DNA of 64,000 bases from a virus: positions 28,146-92,145 of the IMG/VR virus record IMGVR_UViG_3300033150_001135. One strand, given 5' to 3'. The position numbers and the translations under genes are program-made. Each line of letters begins with the position of its first letter. Position 1 is the stretch's first letter. Positions 8,515-16,104 of the stretch are shown in pieces. A model generated the notes under the pieces. The model was given only the letters and a program-made list of their open reading frames with translations. It did not search any database and had not been told where the DNA came from.

Positions 8515-10341
8515 ATGGCTATATCATTCGACGCATCGAGCCACGACAAAGACAGTGACGTCTCATCGCTGACTTTTTCACACACAGTAGGTTCTGGAAG
8601 CAACAGAATTCTGGTCGTCGGAATCTATAATAAAAGCGGAGGTGACCTTGTTACTAGCGTAACGTTCAATGGAACCGCACTCACTAGGCTAGGGACAGCA
8701 AGCGGAGGGAGTCTTAACCAAGGATACTTATACTATCTTCTGAATCCGGACACAGGGACTCATAACATTGTCGTAACGCTTTCTGGTGAAACGACAGCAC
8801 TTCATGCGGCAGCGGCGTCGTTTTTTGGTGTTGATAGTTTAGATAACTTAGATACCGATAGCGGGACTAATGGGTATCGTTCTTTAAGTATTTCTGGTCT
8901 AGGAAGCGGCGATTGGTGTGTAGGGATTTGCGCTCATACGTCAGGGACAAGCTGTACGTTGGATGCTGGAGACGACAAAAGAGCCGAGGAATGGGGGGTC
9001 ACGGTCGCTACGGATGATGACGGAAGCCTTGGTTTTACTTTCACTGATAGTCAATCATCAGCGGTGGGTGGACGTTTAGTATCATTTATTGAAGAACATT
9101 CTGGTTCAGGAACAATATCTGGAACCGGTAGTCTTGTTGTATCTGGAATAAAAGAAGGAATTGGAACTGGTACAATATCTGGAACCGGTAGTCTTGTTGT
9201 ATCTGGAATAAAAGAAGGAATTGGAACTGGTACAATATCTGGAGGTGGTTCCTTGACCGGTAGCGGTATAGCTTGTATTCCTGTTTTTGTTTTTGAAAAG
9301 GAGCTTACAAGTAACTTTCAATACATAGAAAATATTGATGAAGTTCGAAACCATATTGTTGTAGAGGGCGAAAAGTATACAATTCTTGACGATATAGTTA
9401 GACTAGCAAGTGGTGAAGATATGATGGATGAAAGTATTGAAGACCGTCATCTTAAGCAAGTGGTGACTGAGTTACCTTACGAGGCTCAGGAGGTAGTAAC
9501 TCCATCTAGAGATGTTATAGTGCCTTTCTATCTTCCTAGTAGTTTGTTAACAGTTAACTACGTAGAAATGAATCTTTATTTCCCTGGTTTGCAGGATGGG
9601 GACTATCCGAAAAACAGTCCGAATATTTATTTGACACCGACGAATTGGATGATGCTGGTTAAGAAAAATGGAAGTTTTGTTGATCCTGGAAATGAAATTG
9701 ATTTTGAGGTTGGAACGGGAGCGAATGGGTCAGATTACTGGTGGTATCGGGGATTTTTAAGGTATCATTTGGCCTCATTATTTGGGTTTAAGGTTGATAA
9801 GGCGGAGTTACATTGGAGCCTCAGAAATAAGGCGTTTCGAGGTTCGGGGGCGAATGCTCAGCATTCTATTGATTTGGATTCTATCAATGATTTTGGGACA
9901 CCGAGCAGTTCTATGTGGGGTATGGCGACGGAGGTCGATCATGGAGTGATTCAGGAGTATACAGATAGTAATTATGGTTCGTATTTAAAAGCGGTGACAG
10001 AGAGAGTTTCTAGTTTAGTAGGTGAGTTGACGAGTTATGCTTGTTTTAGACTGAGAAGTGATAGTGAGCCTACGGATGTCAATAATGCGAATAATTATCG
10101 CTACCAGATTCCTTGGACACTTTATGTGGAACTTTCAGAAGATACATCGGAGAGTGTATCGGTGTATGCGGATAATGGTTCAGGGTTTGGTTCATGTTTA
10201 GGGTCCTATAATTCAGACCAAGAGGAGATTGATCTGACTTCTCAATTCTCGGGAAGTGGTAGAAAGAGGATTAAACTGACCTGCTCAAAAACGAGGCGGG
10301 TCGATGTATTGATTCGAGTGGGGTTAACAATAAGCCGATGA
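8515..10341 (+). CDS. Mosaic tail adhesin containing an internal hub fragment
   Basis: 608 residues in three blocks. Residues 1-200 form a beta-sandwich like those of phage adhesins. Residues about 200-250 are two perfect 20-residue Gly/Ser repeats. From about residue 255 the text changes to hub-like sequence (KELTSNFQYIENIDEVRN...). Residues about 340-608 form another beta-rich, Ser/Asp/Tyr-rich domain. The first block looks richer in G+C than its neighbours. There is no good ribosome binding site before ATG 8515, so coupling to the previous gene is likely. It ends in ATGA overlapping a small membrane protein gene. Confidence 0.55.
   Translation: MAISFDASSHDKDSDVSSLTFSHTVGSGSNRILVVGIYNKSGGDLVTSVTFNGTALTRLGTASGGSLNQGYLYYLLNPDTGTHNIVVTLSGETTALHAAAASFFGVDSLDNLDTDSGTNGYRSLSISGLGSGDWCVGICAHTSGTSCTLDAGDDKRAEEWGVTVATDDDGSLGFTFTDSQSSAVGGRLVSFIEEHSGSGTISGTGSLVVSGIKEGIGTGTISGTGSLVVSGIKEGIGTGTISGGGSLTGSGIACIPVFVFEKELTSNFQYIENIDEVRNHIVVEGEKYTILDDIVRLASGEDMMDESIEDRHLKQVVTELPYEAQEVVTPSRDVIVPFYLPSSLLTVNYVEMNLYFPGLQDGDYPKNSPNIYLTPTNWMMLVKKNGSFVDPGNEIDFEVGTGANGSDYWWYRGFLRYHLASLFGFKVDKAELHWSLRNKAFRGSGANAQHSIDLDSINDFGTPSSSMWGMATEVDHGVIQEYTDSNYGSYLKAVTERVSSLVGELTSYACFRLRSDSEPTDVNNANNYRYQIPWTLYVELSEDTSESVSVYADNGSGFGSCLGSYNSDQEEIDLTSQFSGSGRKRIKLTCSKTRRVDVLIRVGLTISR
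9121..9240 (+). repeat. Perfect 60-bp tandem duplication
   Basis: Bases 9121-9180 and 9181-9240 are identical, coding for two copies of a 20-residue Gly/Ser/Val repeat. The preceding 18 bases (9103-9120) are a partial third copy. The repeat lies at the junction between the adhesin-like domain and the hub-like segment. Confidence 0.95.
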
Positions 10342-10484
10342 ATATTATATTGTTTATTGTACTAGTAATACTTTCTTTAATTGTTTTAGTATTACTTTGG
10401 AGTCTTTGGAAAGTTGGATGGGATATAGTAGCTTATGTTTTGACGCAGTTTAAGAATGAGTTGAAGGGGGGGAAAAGGCAATGA
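10338..10484 (+). CDS. Small single-pass membrane protein
   Basis: 48 residues from ATG 10338, overlapping the previous stop (ATGA) and the next start (ATGA at 10481). Residues 2-22 form a strongly hydrophobic Ile/Leu/Val helix, followed by a Trp-rich interface and a basic C-terminus (KGGKRQ). It could be a small holin-like or accessory membrane protein. Both translational overlaps support it being real. Confidence 0.55.
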   Translation: MNIILFIVLVILSLIVLVLLWSLWKVGWDIVAYVLTQFKNELKGGKRQ

Positions 10485-10855
10485 CAGAAAACAATTTTGA
10501 AGAAGTTGAGAAAACAGTAAAAAAGAAGTATCAAGGAGAAGCTACTGCAACACAAGTTGAGATTGATGCTGTTGGTGGAGAGAAAACCTTGCTAATTAGT
10601 AATGTTCTTTTTCAAACAAATACTGTAGCACAAAGTATGGCTGACTTACTTCTTAATCGATTGAAGGAAAGAAAGGATTACTTTGAAGTATTTATCGAAT
10701 TTTGTCCTGTACCAATTGAAATAGGAGATATTGTTCGTATCCAAGAGTATGTAAGGCATGATAGATTAATTTGGCATATTTGTCGAGTTCGACAAATAAG
10801 GTTATCTATAACATCTAGTAATCAATCAATGAGTTTGGTTGTAGAGGAGGTTTGA
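10481..10855 (+). CDS. Tail hub C-terminal region, separate polypeptide
   Basis: 124 residues. The order of elements (ISNVLFQTNTVAQSMADLLL followed by a basic helix, then PVPIEIGDIVRI and a beta-rich end) is typical of the C-terminal portion of tail hub/tip proteins. Here it has its own start behind a G-rich site (AAGGGGGG). It looks like the third piece of the hub whose N-terminal part is at 6765-8111. Confidence 0.5.
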   Translation: MTENNFEEVEKTVKKKYQGEATATQVEIDAVGGEKTLLISNVLFQTNTVAQSMADLLLNRLKERKDYFEVFIEFCPVPIEIGDIVRIQEYVRHDRLIWHICRVRQIRLSITSSNQSMSLVVEEV

Positions 10856-10927
10856 ATGTATTTAAGTTTTCGTAAAAGGTGGAAAAGGAGTAGGAAGGGG
10901 GTAAAGAATATTTTTTATGGGTTTTAG
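10856..10927 (+). CDS. Very short basic peptide (doubtful)
   Basis: A 23-codon frame starting directly after the previous stop, with GAGGAGGT upstream. The product is rich in Arg and Lys. The good site is its only support, and it may be a spacer. Confidence 0.2.
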   Translation: MYLSFRKRWKRSRKGVKNIFYGF

Positions 10928-10949
10928 TTTGGATAGGAGGTTAAGTAAA

Positions 10950-12167
10950 ATGATATTTCTAATAAGTATTTGTATTATTGTTCTTGTAGGAGTAGTAGGC
11001 TACTTCTATTGGCGTAGCCACACGTATACGCCTGAACCCCAACCCATTCCACCTGATCCTTTAGAACCTTCTGAGCCTGAAACTAAAACGGTTGTAAAGG
11101 AACTTCAACCACAAGAGATCAAGAAGAAGATAGGACGTCCTTTCTATCTAGCGAATCTATTTGTTCCAGAATTGTTATGGTCTAGTCGAATTTCTTCTAA
11201 ACAGAGAAAAGAATTACTAGATACTTATGTTACGAAAGAAGCGGGTAACTCTATGAGGGTGTTTCTATTCAGTCAGTGCTGGGGGTGGAAGTATTGTAAG
11301 TGGAATCTTGAGCCGTTTAGAAGGGACGATAATGGTAAGTATATTATGCCTCAACCTTACCAAGCTTCTTCTACTATAGGTAACTTTATAAACGTTGACT
11401 GGGAAAGTAAAGTTATAGAGGTTATAAATGATATTACTGAGAGAAAAATAACAGTTATTATTTCGTTGTGGGATAATTGTGGATTTCATCGTAGAAGTAA
11501 CTCTGCTTGGGGACGGCATTTCCTGAATCCTAGTAACAGTTATATTTCCTTAAGTAGTAAAAATTATGCTTACTACTTGTACGCCGACCAACAACAAGTT
11601 GACCAAGAAATGAAGAACACTGGTAAGGTTGTTGAGGCAATGACCGAGTACATGCTTCGGCAAATTTGGAACTCTTTGAATGAGGAGCAAAAGAAGTATG
11701 TTACTATTGAGTTATGTAATGAAGGACAAGCAGGACAATCGTGGCACGATCGAATGTATAATGTTATTAGGGAAGCATTAGGGGGAGTTGCTCTATCCAA
11801 ATATAGACTTTTTACATCTACTGCTAAACGAATACGTGACAAGTTTACTCCTGTTATACACCAAGTGGGAACGGTAGATAGGTACACCAATAAAGTACCT
11901 AGTTATGTATGTGGGATTTCTACTGATGGATATAGAAAGTATGATGAAAGTGGTAATAGGATACCGATAGATACAACAGTTGCTAGGAAGATACTGACGA
12001 AAACCTTCGATGATGGGCATATTTTGTTTGAAGACTTGCATGGGCATTGTCAGGATCACGTAAGACTTCCCAAAGCTGGGCAGTTTTGGTATGATTTTTC
12101 GGCAATAAGGTGGGATTCTATGCAAGTGGTAGCTGATCGGTTACGGGAGAAGATAGAAACTCAGTAA
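10950..12167 (+). CDS. Membrane-anchored glycoside-hydrolase-like protein
   Basis: 405 residues. ATG 10950 is chosen because AGGAGGT lies at 10935-10941. An N-terminal membrane anchor (about residues 2-22) is followed by a Pro/Glu-rich linker and a soluble domain. Alternating strands and helices, the segment TIELCNEGQAGQSWHDRM near a typical acid/base Glu position, and abundant Trp/Tyr suggest a TIM-barrel glycosidase such as a GH5-like enzyme. It lies after the tail genes and may act on the envelope or on capsular polysaccharide. The family assignment is tentative. Confidence 0.5.
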   Translation: MIFLISICIIVLVGVVGYFYWRSHTYTPEPQPIPPDPLEPSEPETKTVVKELQPQEIKKKIGRPFYLANLFVPELLWSSRISSKQRKELLDTYVTKEAGNSMRVFLFSQCWGWKYCKWNLEPFRRDDNGKYIMPQPYQASSTIGNFINVDWESKVIEVINDITERKITVIISLWDNCGFHRRSNSAWGRHFLNPSNSYISLSSKNYAYYLYADQQQVDQEMKNTGKVVEAMTEYMLRQIWNSLNEEQKKYVTIELCNEGQAGQSWHDRMYNVIREALGGVALSKYRLFTSTAKRIRDKFTPVIHQVGTVDRYTNKVPSYVCGISTDGYRKYDESGNRIPIDTTVARKILTKTFDDGHILFEDLHGHCQDHVRLPKAGQFWYDFSAIRWDSMQVVADRLREKIETQ

Positions 12168-12195
12168 CTGGAATACATTAAGGAGACGTGACAAT

Positions 12196-12612
12196 ATGAA
12201 GGACAAAATTAATGGTTATAATTCTAAGAGTAGAGAGTGGGAGGGGAAAGTTAATGAGTTCAGAGGCTATATGTGTGAGAAAGTAGAGGATCTTGATCAC
12301 AAGATTGAAAAGAATGATGAAAGGATTCATAAGATTCTACAACAACAAAGCTCTGACATAAAAGATATAAAGAACTGCTTAATAAATCTAAAAACAGAGT
12401 TTCTTAAGCGCCCTGCTGAGTGCCCTTTAAATAACCGTATTGAAAAATTAGATGAAAAGATTACAGAAACTAACGAAAGAGTCGATCCTATAGAAGTCTA
12501 CGTTATAGAGAAGAAGGGACTAAGAAGGGCAAAGGAAGTTTTACTAAGTTTTGTTAGTAGCATTATTGGTGGTATCGTTACGTTGGTCTCTTATCTTTTT
12601 ATTAGACAGTAA
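12196..12612 (+). CDS. Coiled-coil protein with C-terminal membrane segment
   Basis: 138 residues. A long charged helical region (about 1-105) ends in a hydrophobic segment (about 115-136) with a short basic tail. This layout resembles XhlA/holin-associated proteins and suits a lysis or membrane-tethering role at the end of the late operon. AAGGAGA lies upstream. Confidence 0.5.
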   Translation: MKDKINGYNSKSREWEGKVNEFRGYMCEKVEDLDHKIEKNDERIHKILQQQSSDIKDIKNCLINLKTEFLKRPAECPLNNRIEKLDEKITETNERVDPIEVYVIEKKGLRRAKEVLLSFVSSIIGGIVTLVSYLFIRQ

Positions 12613-12643
12613 CGAGGAAAAGAATTGAAGAGGGATGAGAAGA

Positions 12644-12931
12644 ATGAGTGATGAGATATCGTTGGCTAGTGTAGAGGAAGCTATACTAGATCAAGTTAAG
12701 TTTGTGGATATAGTGCTAGAAGAGGCACGAAAACGTGACAAGATTCTTAAAAAGAAACTAGGTATGAGCTATGCTAAATACGTTGGCTTAGCAGCTCCTT
12801 TTGAGGAATTGATCTGCTCTACTAGAAAAGTGAAAGCAGAGTTTGACAGCTATCTTCGAATAGTTAGAGAACAAATTACAGTTACAGAGAGTAAACGACA
12901 AAAACGTAAGCGAAGAAGTAAGAAGTACTAG
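12644..12931 (+). CDS. Hypothetical charged protein
   Basis: About 95 residues. ATG 12644 is preferred over ATG 12635 because GAGGG at 12630-12634 is too close to the latter. Mostly helical, with a strongly basic C-terminus (KRQKRKRRSKKY) that could bind nucleic acid. It is the last gene before the AT-rich control region. Confidence 0.55.
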   Translation: MSDEISLASVEEAILDQVKFVDIVLEEARKRDKILKKKLGMSYAKYVGLAAPFEELICSTRKVKAEFDSYLRIVREQITVTESKRQKRKRRSKKY

Positions 12932-12967
12932 AAGCAAAACAAGACCTACCTTATTTTGATCTTATAC

Positions 12968-12996
12968 TTGATTTTTCTAACAAAGTTCCTTATAAT
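12968..12996 (+). promoter_or_regulatory. Sigma70-type promoter, copy 1 of a conserved element
   Basis: TTGATT (12968-12973) and TATAAT (12991-12996) are separated by 17 bp. The whole 29 bp is identical, apart from one C/T difference in the spacer, to elements at 29102 and 39746. Confidence 0.8.
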
Positions 12997-13215
12997 ATAA
13001 AGGAATATGAGAATAGAATTAGTAGTTCTGATAACAACATCAATGTATTCTATTTTTCATAACTTTAACTCTTTTATTATTAATGGTTTACAAAATGAGT
13101 TCGAATTTTTTATAGGAACTTGGAATTTTTTAAAAAATTTTAAAAATTTTTTTCCTTCTAACTCTTTTATTATTAATAATTTACAAAAAACTTGTAAAAA
13201 AATTCAAAAAAAGTC
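12997..13215 (+). other. AT-rich control region with direct repeats
   Basis: Between two promoters. Contains two imperfect 30-bp direct repeats (13066-13095 and 13159-13188, both including AACTCTTTTATTATTAAT) separated by a run of A and T tracts around 13124-13155. A 70-codon frame beginning at 13007 is present but has low-complexity coding content and no ribosome binding site. A regulatory or replication-origin role is possible. Confidence 0.5.
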
Positions 13216-13244
13216 TTGATTTTTGTAAAAAAGTATCCTATTAT
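13216..13244 (+). promoter_or_regulatory. Sigma70-type promoter for the accessory operon
   Basis: TTGATT (13216-13221), a 17-bp spacer, then TATTAT (13239-13244). It shares the TTGATTTTT start with the conserved promoter at 12968. It precedes the first small accessory gene by about 35 nt. Confidence 0.65.
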
Positions 13245-13280
13245 ATTATTGAAATGATCAAAATAGGGAGGAAAGAAACA

Positions 13281-13505
13281 ATGAGAATACGAACTAAGTT
13301 ACGGCGACTTGAGCCAGAGGCAGCGGTAAACTATCTTTGGACAGAGATTGACCCAGAGACGATCCCGTTGGAAGATGTAAAGTCTCTGGCACTGATTGTA
13401 AGAAACCGTAGGCGAGATCCTTTAGGATTCTTGGGATTAGAGATCGCATGGTGGTTGCGAGCCAACCAGTCTTTAATCAGGAAAAGAATAAAAAAGGAAT
13501 TATAA
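13281..13505 (+). CDS. Small hypothetical protein, first gene of accessory operon
   Basis: 74 residues, basic, with an Arg-rich start and end. ATG 13281 follows GGGAGGAAAGAAACA, the stereotyped leader found before many genes of this cluster. An in-frame ATG at 13254 has no site. No recognised domain. Confidence 0.65.
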   Translation: MRIRTKLRRLEPEAAVNYLWTEIDPETIPLEDVKSLALIVRNRRRDPLGFLGLEIAWWLRANQSLIRKRIKKEL

Positions 13506-13516
13506 AGGAGGAAAGA

Positions 13517-13726
13517 ATGACAAAAACAAAACAAATCGTAAGTTACGAACTTCTCAAAGAAATCAGTGACCGAACGTATCAGAGACGAAGAGAAGCCGAA
13601 AGAGAATGTAGACGAAGAGAGAGGTTAAGGAAGGAAGCACAAGGAGTAGACAAAAGAAAACTTAGGAATATTTATAAGGATATTGAAAGGAAAGGGATAT
13701 CAAGGAGCTCGAACCAGATGAAATAG
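13517..13726 (+). CDS. Hypothetical protein, possibly 5' half of a frameshifted gene
   Basis: 69 residues from ATG 13517 (AAAGGAGGAAAGA upstream), very rich in Arg, Lys and Glu. The -1 frame opens at 13687, immediately after a TGA, and runs into the next gene in protein-like sequence, so this may be the N-terminal part of one longer protein of about 240 residues. Confidence 0.55.
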   Translation: MTKTKQIVSYELLKEISDRTYQRRREAERECRRRERLRKEAQGVDKRKLRNIYKDIERKGISRSSNQMK

Positions 13727-13773
13727 TAGACTTTGGTGCAGGTTCTTACCAGGATGAATGTGCTTGTGTTAGA

Positions 13774-14238
13774 GTGGAAAGAACTTGGCTTGACGAGAAC
13801 AAGAATACTCCATTATTTCTTGTTGACGATGAAGATCCTATGACATCAGTACCTAGAATTGTAGCCCACGTCTATCGTACAATCATTGATGACGTACTAC
13901 AGTATGGTTATACTCCAGAGTTTTTCCAAAAGAGAGAAAGAGAGATGAGGGATAACAAAGACAGAGAATGGCTTATGGTTACCGACCGTTTCCATCTAAC
14001 GGTGGAAATGATTGGAGGTAAACCTTGTTATGATATCCGAGAACACAGTAGTACATCAGATGATCTCGATGGACGTAAAATTGGTGAGATCAAACAAGGC
14101 TACCGAGGAGCAGACGTATTATTTACTAAACGGATAATGTTCAATTCCTCGGAATTGAAAGAGATCGTAAAACTAATTGATAAAGCACGGATTCATTTTA
14201 GAAGTTGGCTAAATAGAAAATCAAACAAAAATGACTGA
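13774..14238 (+). CDS. Hypothetical protein (frame open from 13687)
   Basis: GTG 13774 is the first conventional start, but it has no ribosome binding site. The 29 codons upstream in the same frame (from 13687; containing IVDFGAGSYQDECACVRVE) read as genuine protein. The gene is therefore probably entered from the 13517 frame by a -1 shift, or is broken. The mixed alpha/beta product has no recognised domain. Confidence 0.55.
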   Translation: MERTWLDENKNTPLFLVDDEDPMTSVPRIVAHVYRTIIDDVLQYGYTPEFFQKREREMRDNKDREWLMVTDRFHLTVEMIGGKPCYDIREHSSTSDDLDGRKIGEIKQGYRGADVLFTKRIMFNSSELKEIVKLIDKARIHFRSWLNRKSNKND

Positions 14239-14251
14239 AAGAAGGAGAGAG

Positions 14252-14470
14252 ATGAGGGATAACCAATTCAATACATCTACAGAGCTTCAACGCCTAAAAA
14301 AAATCATTCGGAGGAGACGATTCGATCTAGTTGAGAGAATCACAAACGAGATCGGAGCCATAGTTGATGAGTTGATGGAAAGGGAAGGAGTTGAATACGG
14401 TGCAAATTATCCACACTTTGTGGATGAGGGAATTGAAGAAATATGTCAAATTTTAAAAGAGGAATTATAA
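14252..14470 (+). CDS. Small hypothetical protein
   Basis: 73 residues. AAGGAGA lies just before ATG 14252; an in-frame ATG at 14231 overlaps the previous stop but lacks a site. Basic N-terminal helix, acidic C-terminus. No recognised domain. Confidence 0.6.
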   Translation: MRDNQFNTSTELQRLKKIIRRRRFDLVERITNEIGAIVDELMEREGVEYGANYPHFVDEGIEEICQILKEEL

Positions 14471-14482
14471 AGGAGGAAAGAA

Positions 14483-14671
14483 ATGAAAGAAACGAAAACC
14501 AGGTGTTCTGGGATAAATGTAGGTATTTACAGGATTGATTTTAAAGTTGACGACGAGGGGAATAATTATTTTGATTTCTTGTTGGAGCAACTAGCGATTC
14601 CAGTGGAACAACAAAAAAACATTGAAGAAATAGAATTAACGGTCACTAAGTATGAGGTATATCATAACTAA
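14483..14671 (+). CDS. Small hypothetical protein
   Basis: 62 residues behind the stereotyped AAAGGAGGAAAGAA leader. Acidic, beta/alpha composition, two early cysteine-free strands after one Cys. Not recognised. Confidence 0.6.
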   Translation: MKETKTRCSGINVGIYRIDFKVDDEGNNYFDFLLEQLAIPVEQQKNIEEIELTVTKYEVYHN

Positions 14672-14687
14672 TGAAACTAAAAGCAAA

Positions 14688-14713
14688 GACCAGAGGAACT
14701 GATTCTTCTGGTC
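14688..14713 (+). promoter_or_regulatory. mRNA hairpin in leader of the next gene
   Basis: GACCAGAGGAA and TTCTTCTGGTC form an 11-bp stem (one G-U pair) around a CTGA tetraloop. No T-run follows, so it is not a terminator. It lies 35 nt before ATG 14749. Confidence 0.55.
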
Positions 14714-14748
14714 TTATGGTAAGTAACAAAACAAGGAGGAAAGAAACA

Positions 14749-15057
14749 ATGACAGAAAAGTACTACTATTACCAAACTTTACCTTTGGAGGAGAAGATTC
14801 GGCTTCTTGACGAAGCTCAGTCGATCCTTCACGAGGAAAAGGAGTCGATTGAGGAATCGCTTCATGGCATAGAGGTGACACTTAGAGACCTCGATCGTAT
14901 GTATGGCACTTCAATGCTCACGAGAGCCGAGAGTTACTGGCTCTCTCACATCAAGGAGGCTCTGGGCAACGGGTCGTCTTCAATATGTTCGCTTGACGAC
15001 ACACTCAAAGAAGTTCGTAAGCTTCATTCCAGTGAAATGTCGAAAGTGAGGTGGTAA
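14749..15057 (+). CDS. Small hypothetical coiled-coil protein
   Basis: 102 residues. ATG 14749 is chosen for the CAAGGAGGAAAGAAA leader at 14732-14746; an upstream in-frame ATG (14671) lacks a site. Highly helical and Glu-rich. Codon choice is richer in C and G than its neighbours, suggesting a different source. Not recognised. Confidence 0.6.
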   Translation: MTEKYYYYQTLPLEEKIRLLDEAQSILHEEKESIEESLHGIEVTLRDLDRMYGTSMLTRAESYWLSHIKEALGNGSSSICSLDDTLKEVRKLHSSEMSKVRW

Positions 15058-15059
15058 GG

Positions 15060-15308
15060 ATGCGAAGTAGTAAGAAAGAAGAAATCATTGAGTTTGTAAA
15101 TTCACCCAGAGGAAACTACATTATCAGTCAGGCACTCTGTATCGCTGTGGATAAACTAAGATCAAAACCAGCGAAGGAACGTGAGGAATCAAACATCATG
15201 GACATGGAGTACTTGATCGAACATGCATTTCCTATATACAGGGATGTTACTGGTTGGAAGGAAGCGATGGATGAACTCTTATTGAAGGAGAGGAAACGAA
15301 GTGACTGA
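15060..15308 (+). CDS. Small hypothetical protein
   Basis: 82 residues from ATG 15060, with GAGGTGG at 15048-15053. Helical, with a basic C-terminus overlapping the next gene. Not recognised. Confidence 0.6.
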   Translation: MRSSKKEEIIEFVNSPRGNYIISQALCIAVDKLRSKPAKEREESNIMDMEYLIEHAFPIYRDVTGWKEAMDELLLKERKRSD

Positions 15309-15531
15309 GAGAAAGTGTCCAGTTTGTGACAAGGAAAATATGACCTATCCAGAATGTGATTGGAGTACGGGATTCATTTTCTGTGACGGTTGTATGAGGA
15401 AAGCTGAAAAAATTTACCTTAACAAAGTAAAAGGAATGGATGAATCCGATAACTTTGTATGCTGGCTACGCAGTATAGCCGAAGCTAGAGAAGCAACTAT
15501 GGCTATAAAAAAAGGAGGAAAGAAAGAATGA
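15301..15531 (+). CDS. Small zinc-ribbon protein
   Basis: 76 residues from GTG 15301 behind AAGGAGAGGAAA. CPVC (residues 6-9) and CDGC (about 29-32) form a two-knuckle zinc site. The last codons contain the AAAAGGAGGAAAG leader for the next gene. Function unknown. Confidence 0.65.
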   Translation: MTERKCPVCDKENMTYPECDWSTGFIFCDGCMRKAEKIYLNKVKGMDESDNFVCWLRSIAEAREATMAIKKGGKKE

Positions 15532-15701
15532 AAAAATTAACTGAAATGGATAAGCAAGAAATTATGAGTTATGTGGCTAGGTGCCGGAAACGGCAAGAGA
15601 AGTTCCAACCTGGTAGCAGAAACCATCAGAAAGAATCTAAAAGAATTAGAAATGCAGCAAAGCAAATGAAAAAACTTCAAAGGCAAGAGGCAGAAATATG
15701 A
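15528..15701 (+). CDS. Small basic protein
   Basis: 57 residues between two ATGA overlaps (start 15528 with the previous stop, end with the next start at 15698). The AAGGAGGAAAGAAAG leader precedes it. Lys/Arg/Gln-rich helix, possibly nucleic-acid binding. Confidence 0.6.
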   Translation: MKKLTEMDKQEIMSYVARCRKRQEKFQPGSRNHQKESKRIRNAAKQMKKLQRQEAEI

Positions 15702-16000
15702 AATCTAACCAGGAACTTAGAAAGGAGTGGGGAAAGTTAGTAAGGGAAACTTTACGTGATCCTTGTGAATCTGAGATCAGAAAGAAACTTGAGTCGATCA
15801 ATTTTAGTTACGAGAAAGTAGTTATGAATGAGAAGGGGCGGTACACAGTGAGACATTATCCTAATCTCCTTAAACGTTTCTATCAACTAGCAGGTATGGA
15901 ACCAGAAACGATTAGTCGACAAAGACAGAAAATGTTTCTACATGAATACAAACTAGCTACAGCAGAGGAAAAGAAACGATTCAGAAGCAAATTCAAATGA
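15698..16000 (+). CDS. Hypothetical basic protein
   Basis: 100 residues, helical and basic throughout, starting in an ATGA overlap. No recognised domain. Confidence 0.55.
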   Translation: MKSNQELRKEWGKLVRETLRDPCESEIRKKLESINFSYEKVVMNEKGRYTVRHYPNLLKRFYQLAGMEPETISRQRQKMFLHEYKLATAEEKKRFRSKFK

Positions 16001-16020
16001 CAATACTAAATGGTGAGTCA

Positions 16021-16083
16021 AGAGGAAATGAAGCAAGCATCATTTCCTCTGTAAACCACAATGAAGAGGGTGACAAGTCCCTC
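16021..16083 (+). promoter_or_regulatory. Two leader hairpins before the GHKL gene
   Basis: AGAGGAAATGA (16021-16031) pairs perfectly with TCATTTCCTCT (16040-16050), an 11-bp stem with an 8-nt loop. GAGGG (16066-16070) pairs with CCCTC (16079-16083), ending just before the AAAGGAGGAAAG ribosome binding site. No U-run follows either stem. They may control translation of the next gene. Confidence 0.55.
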
Positions 16084-16104
16084 ACAAAGGAGGAAAGTAA
16101 AACA

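Noticed and set aside
9106-9354. Complementary-strand frame across the 60-bp repeat
   Set aside because: It repeats because the DNA repeats; no ribosome binding site and opposite to every other gene.
6765-10855. Group I intron, intein or diversity-generating retroelement as cause of the split hub
   Set aside because: No intron core, intein splice motifs, homing endonuclease or reverse transcriptase is visible; the inserted DNA encodes tail-type domains.
13007-13219. 70-codon ORF in the AT-rich region
   Set aside because: No ribosome binding site, low-complexity Phe/Asn content and overlap with direct repeats; retained as noncoding.
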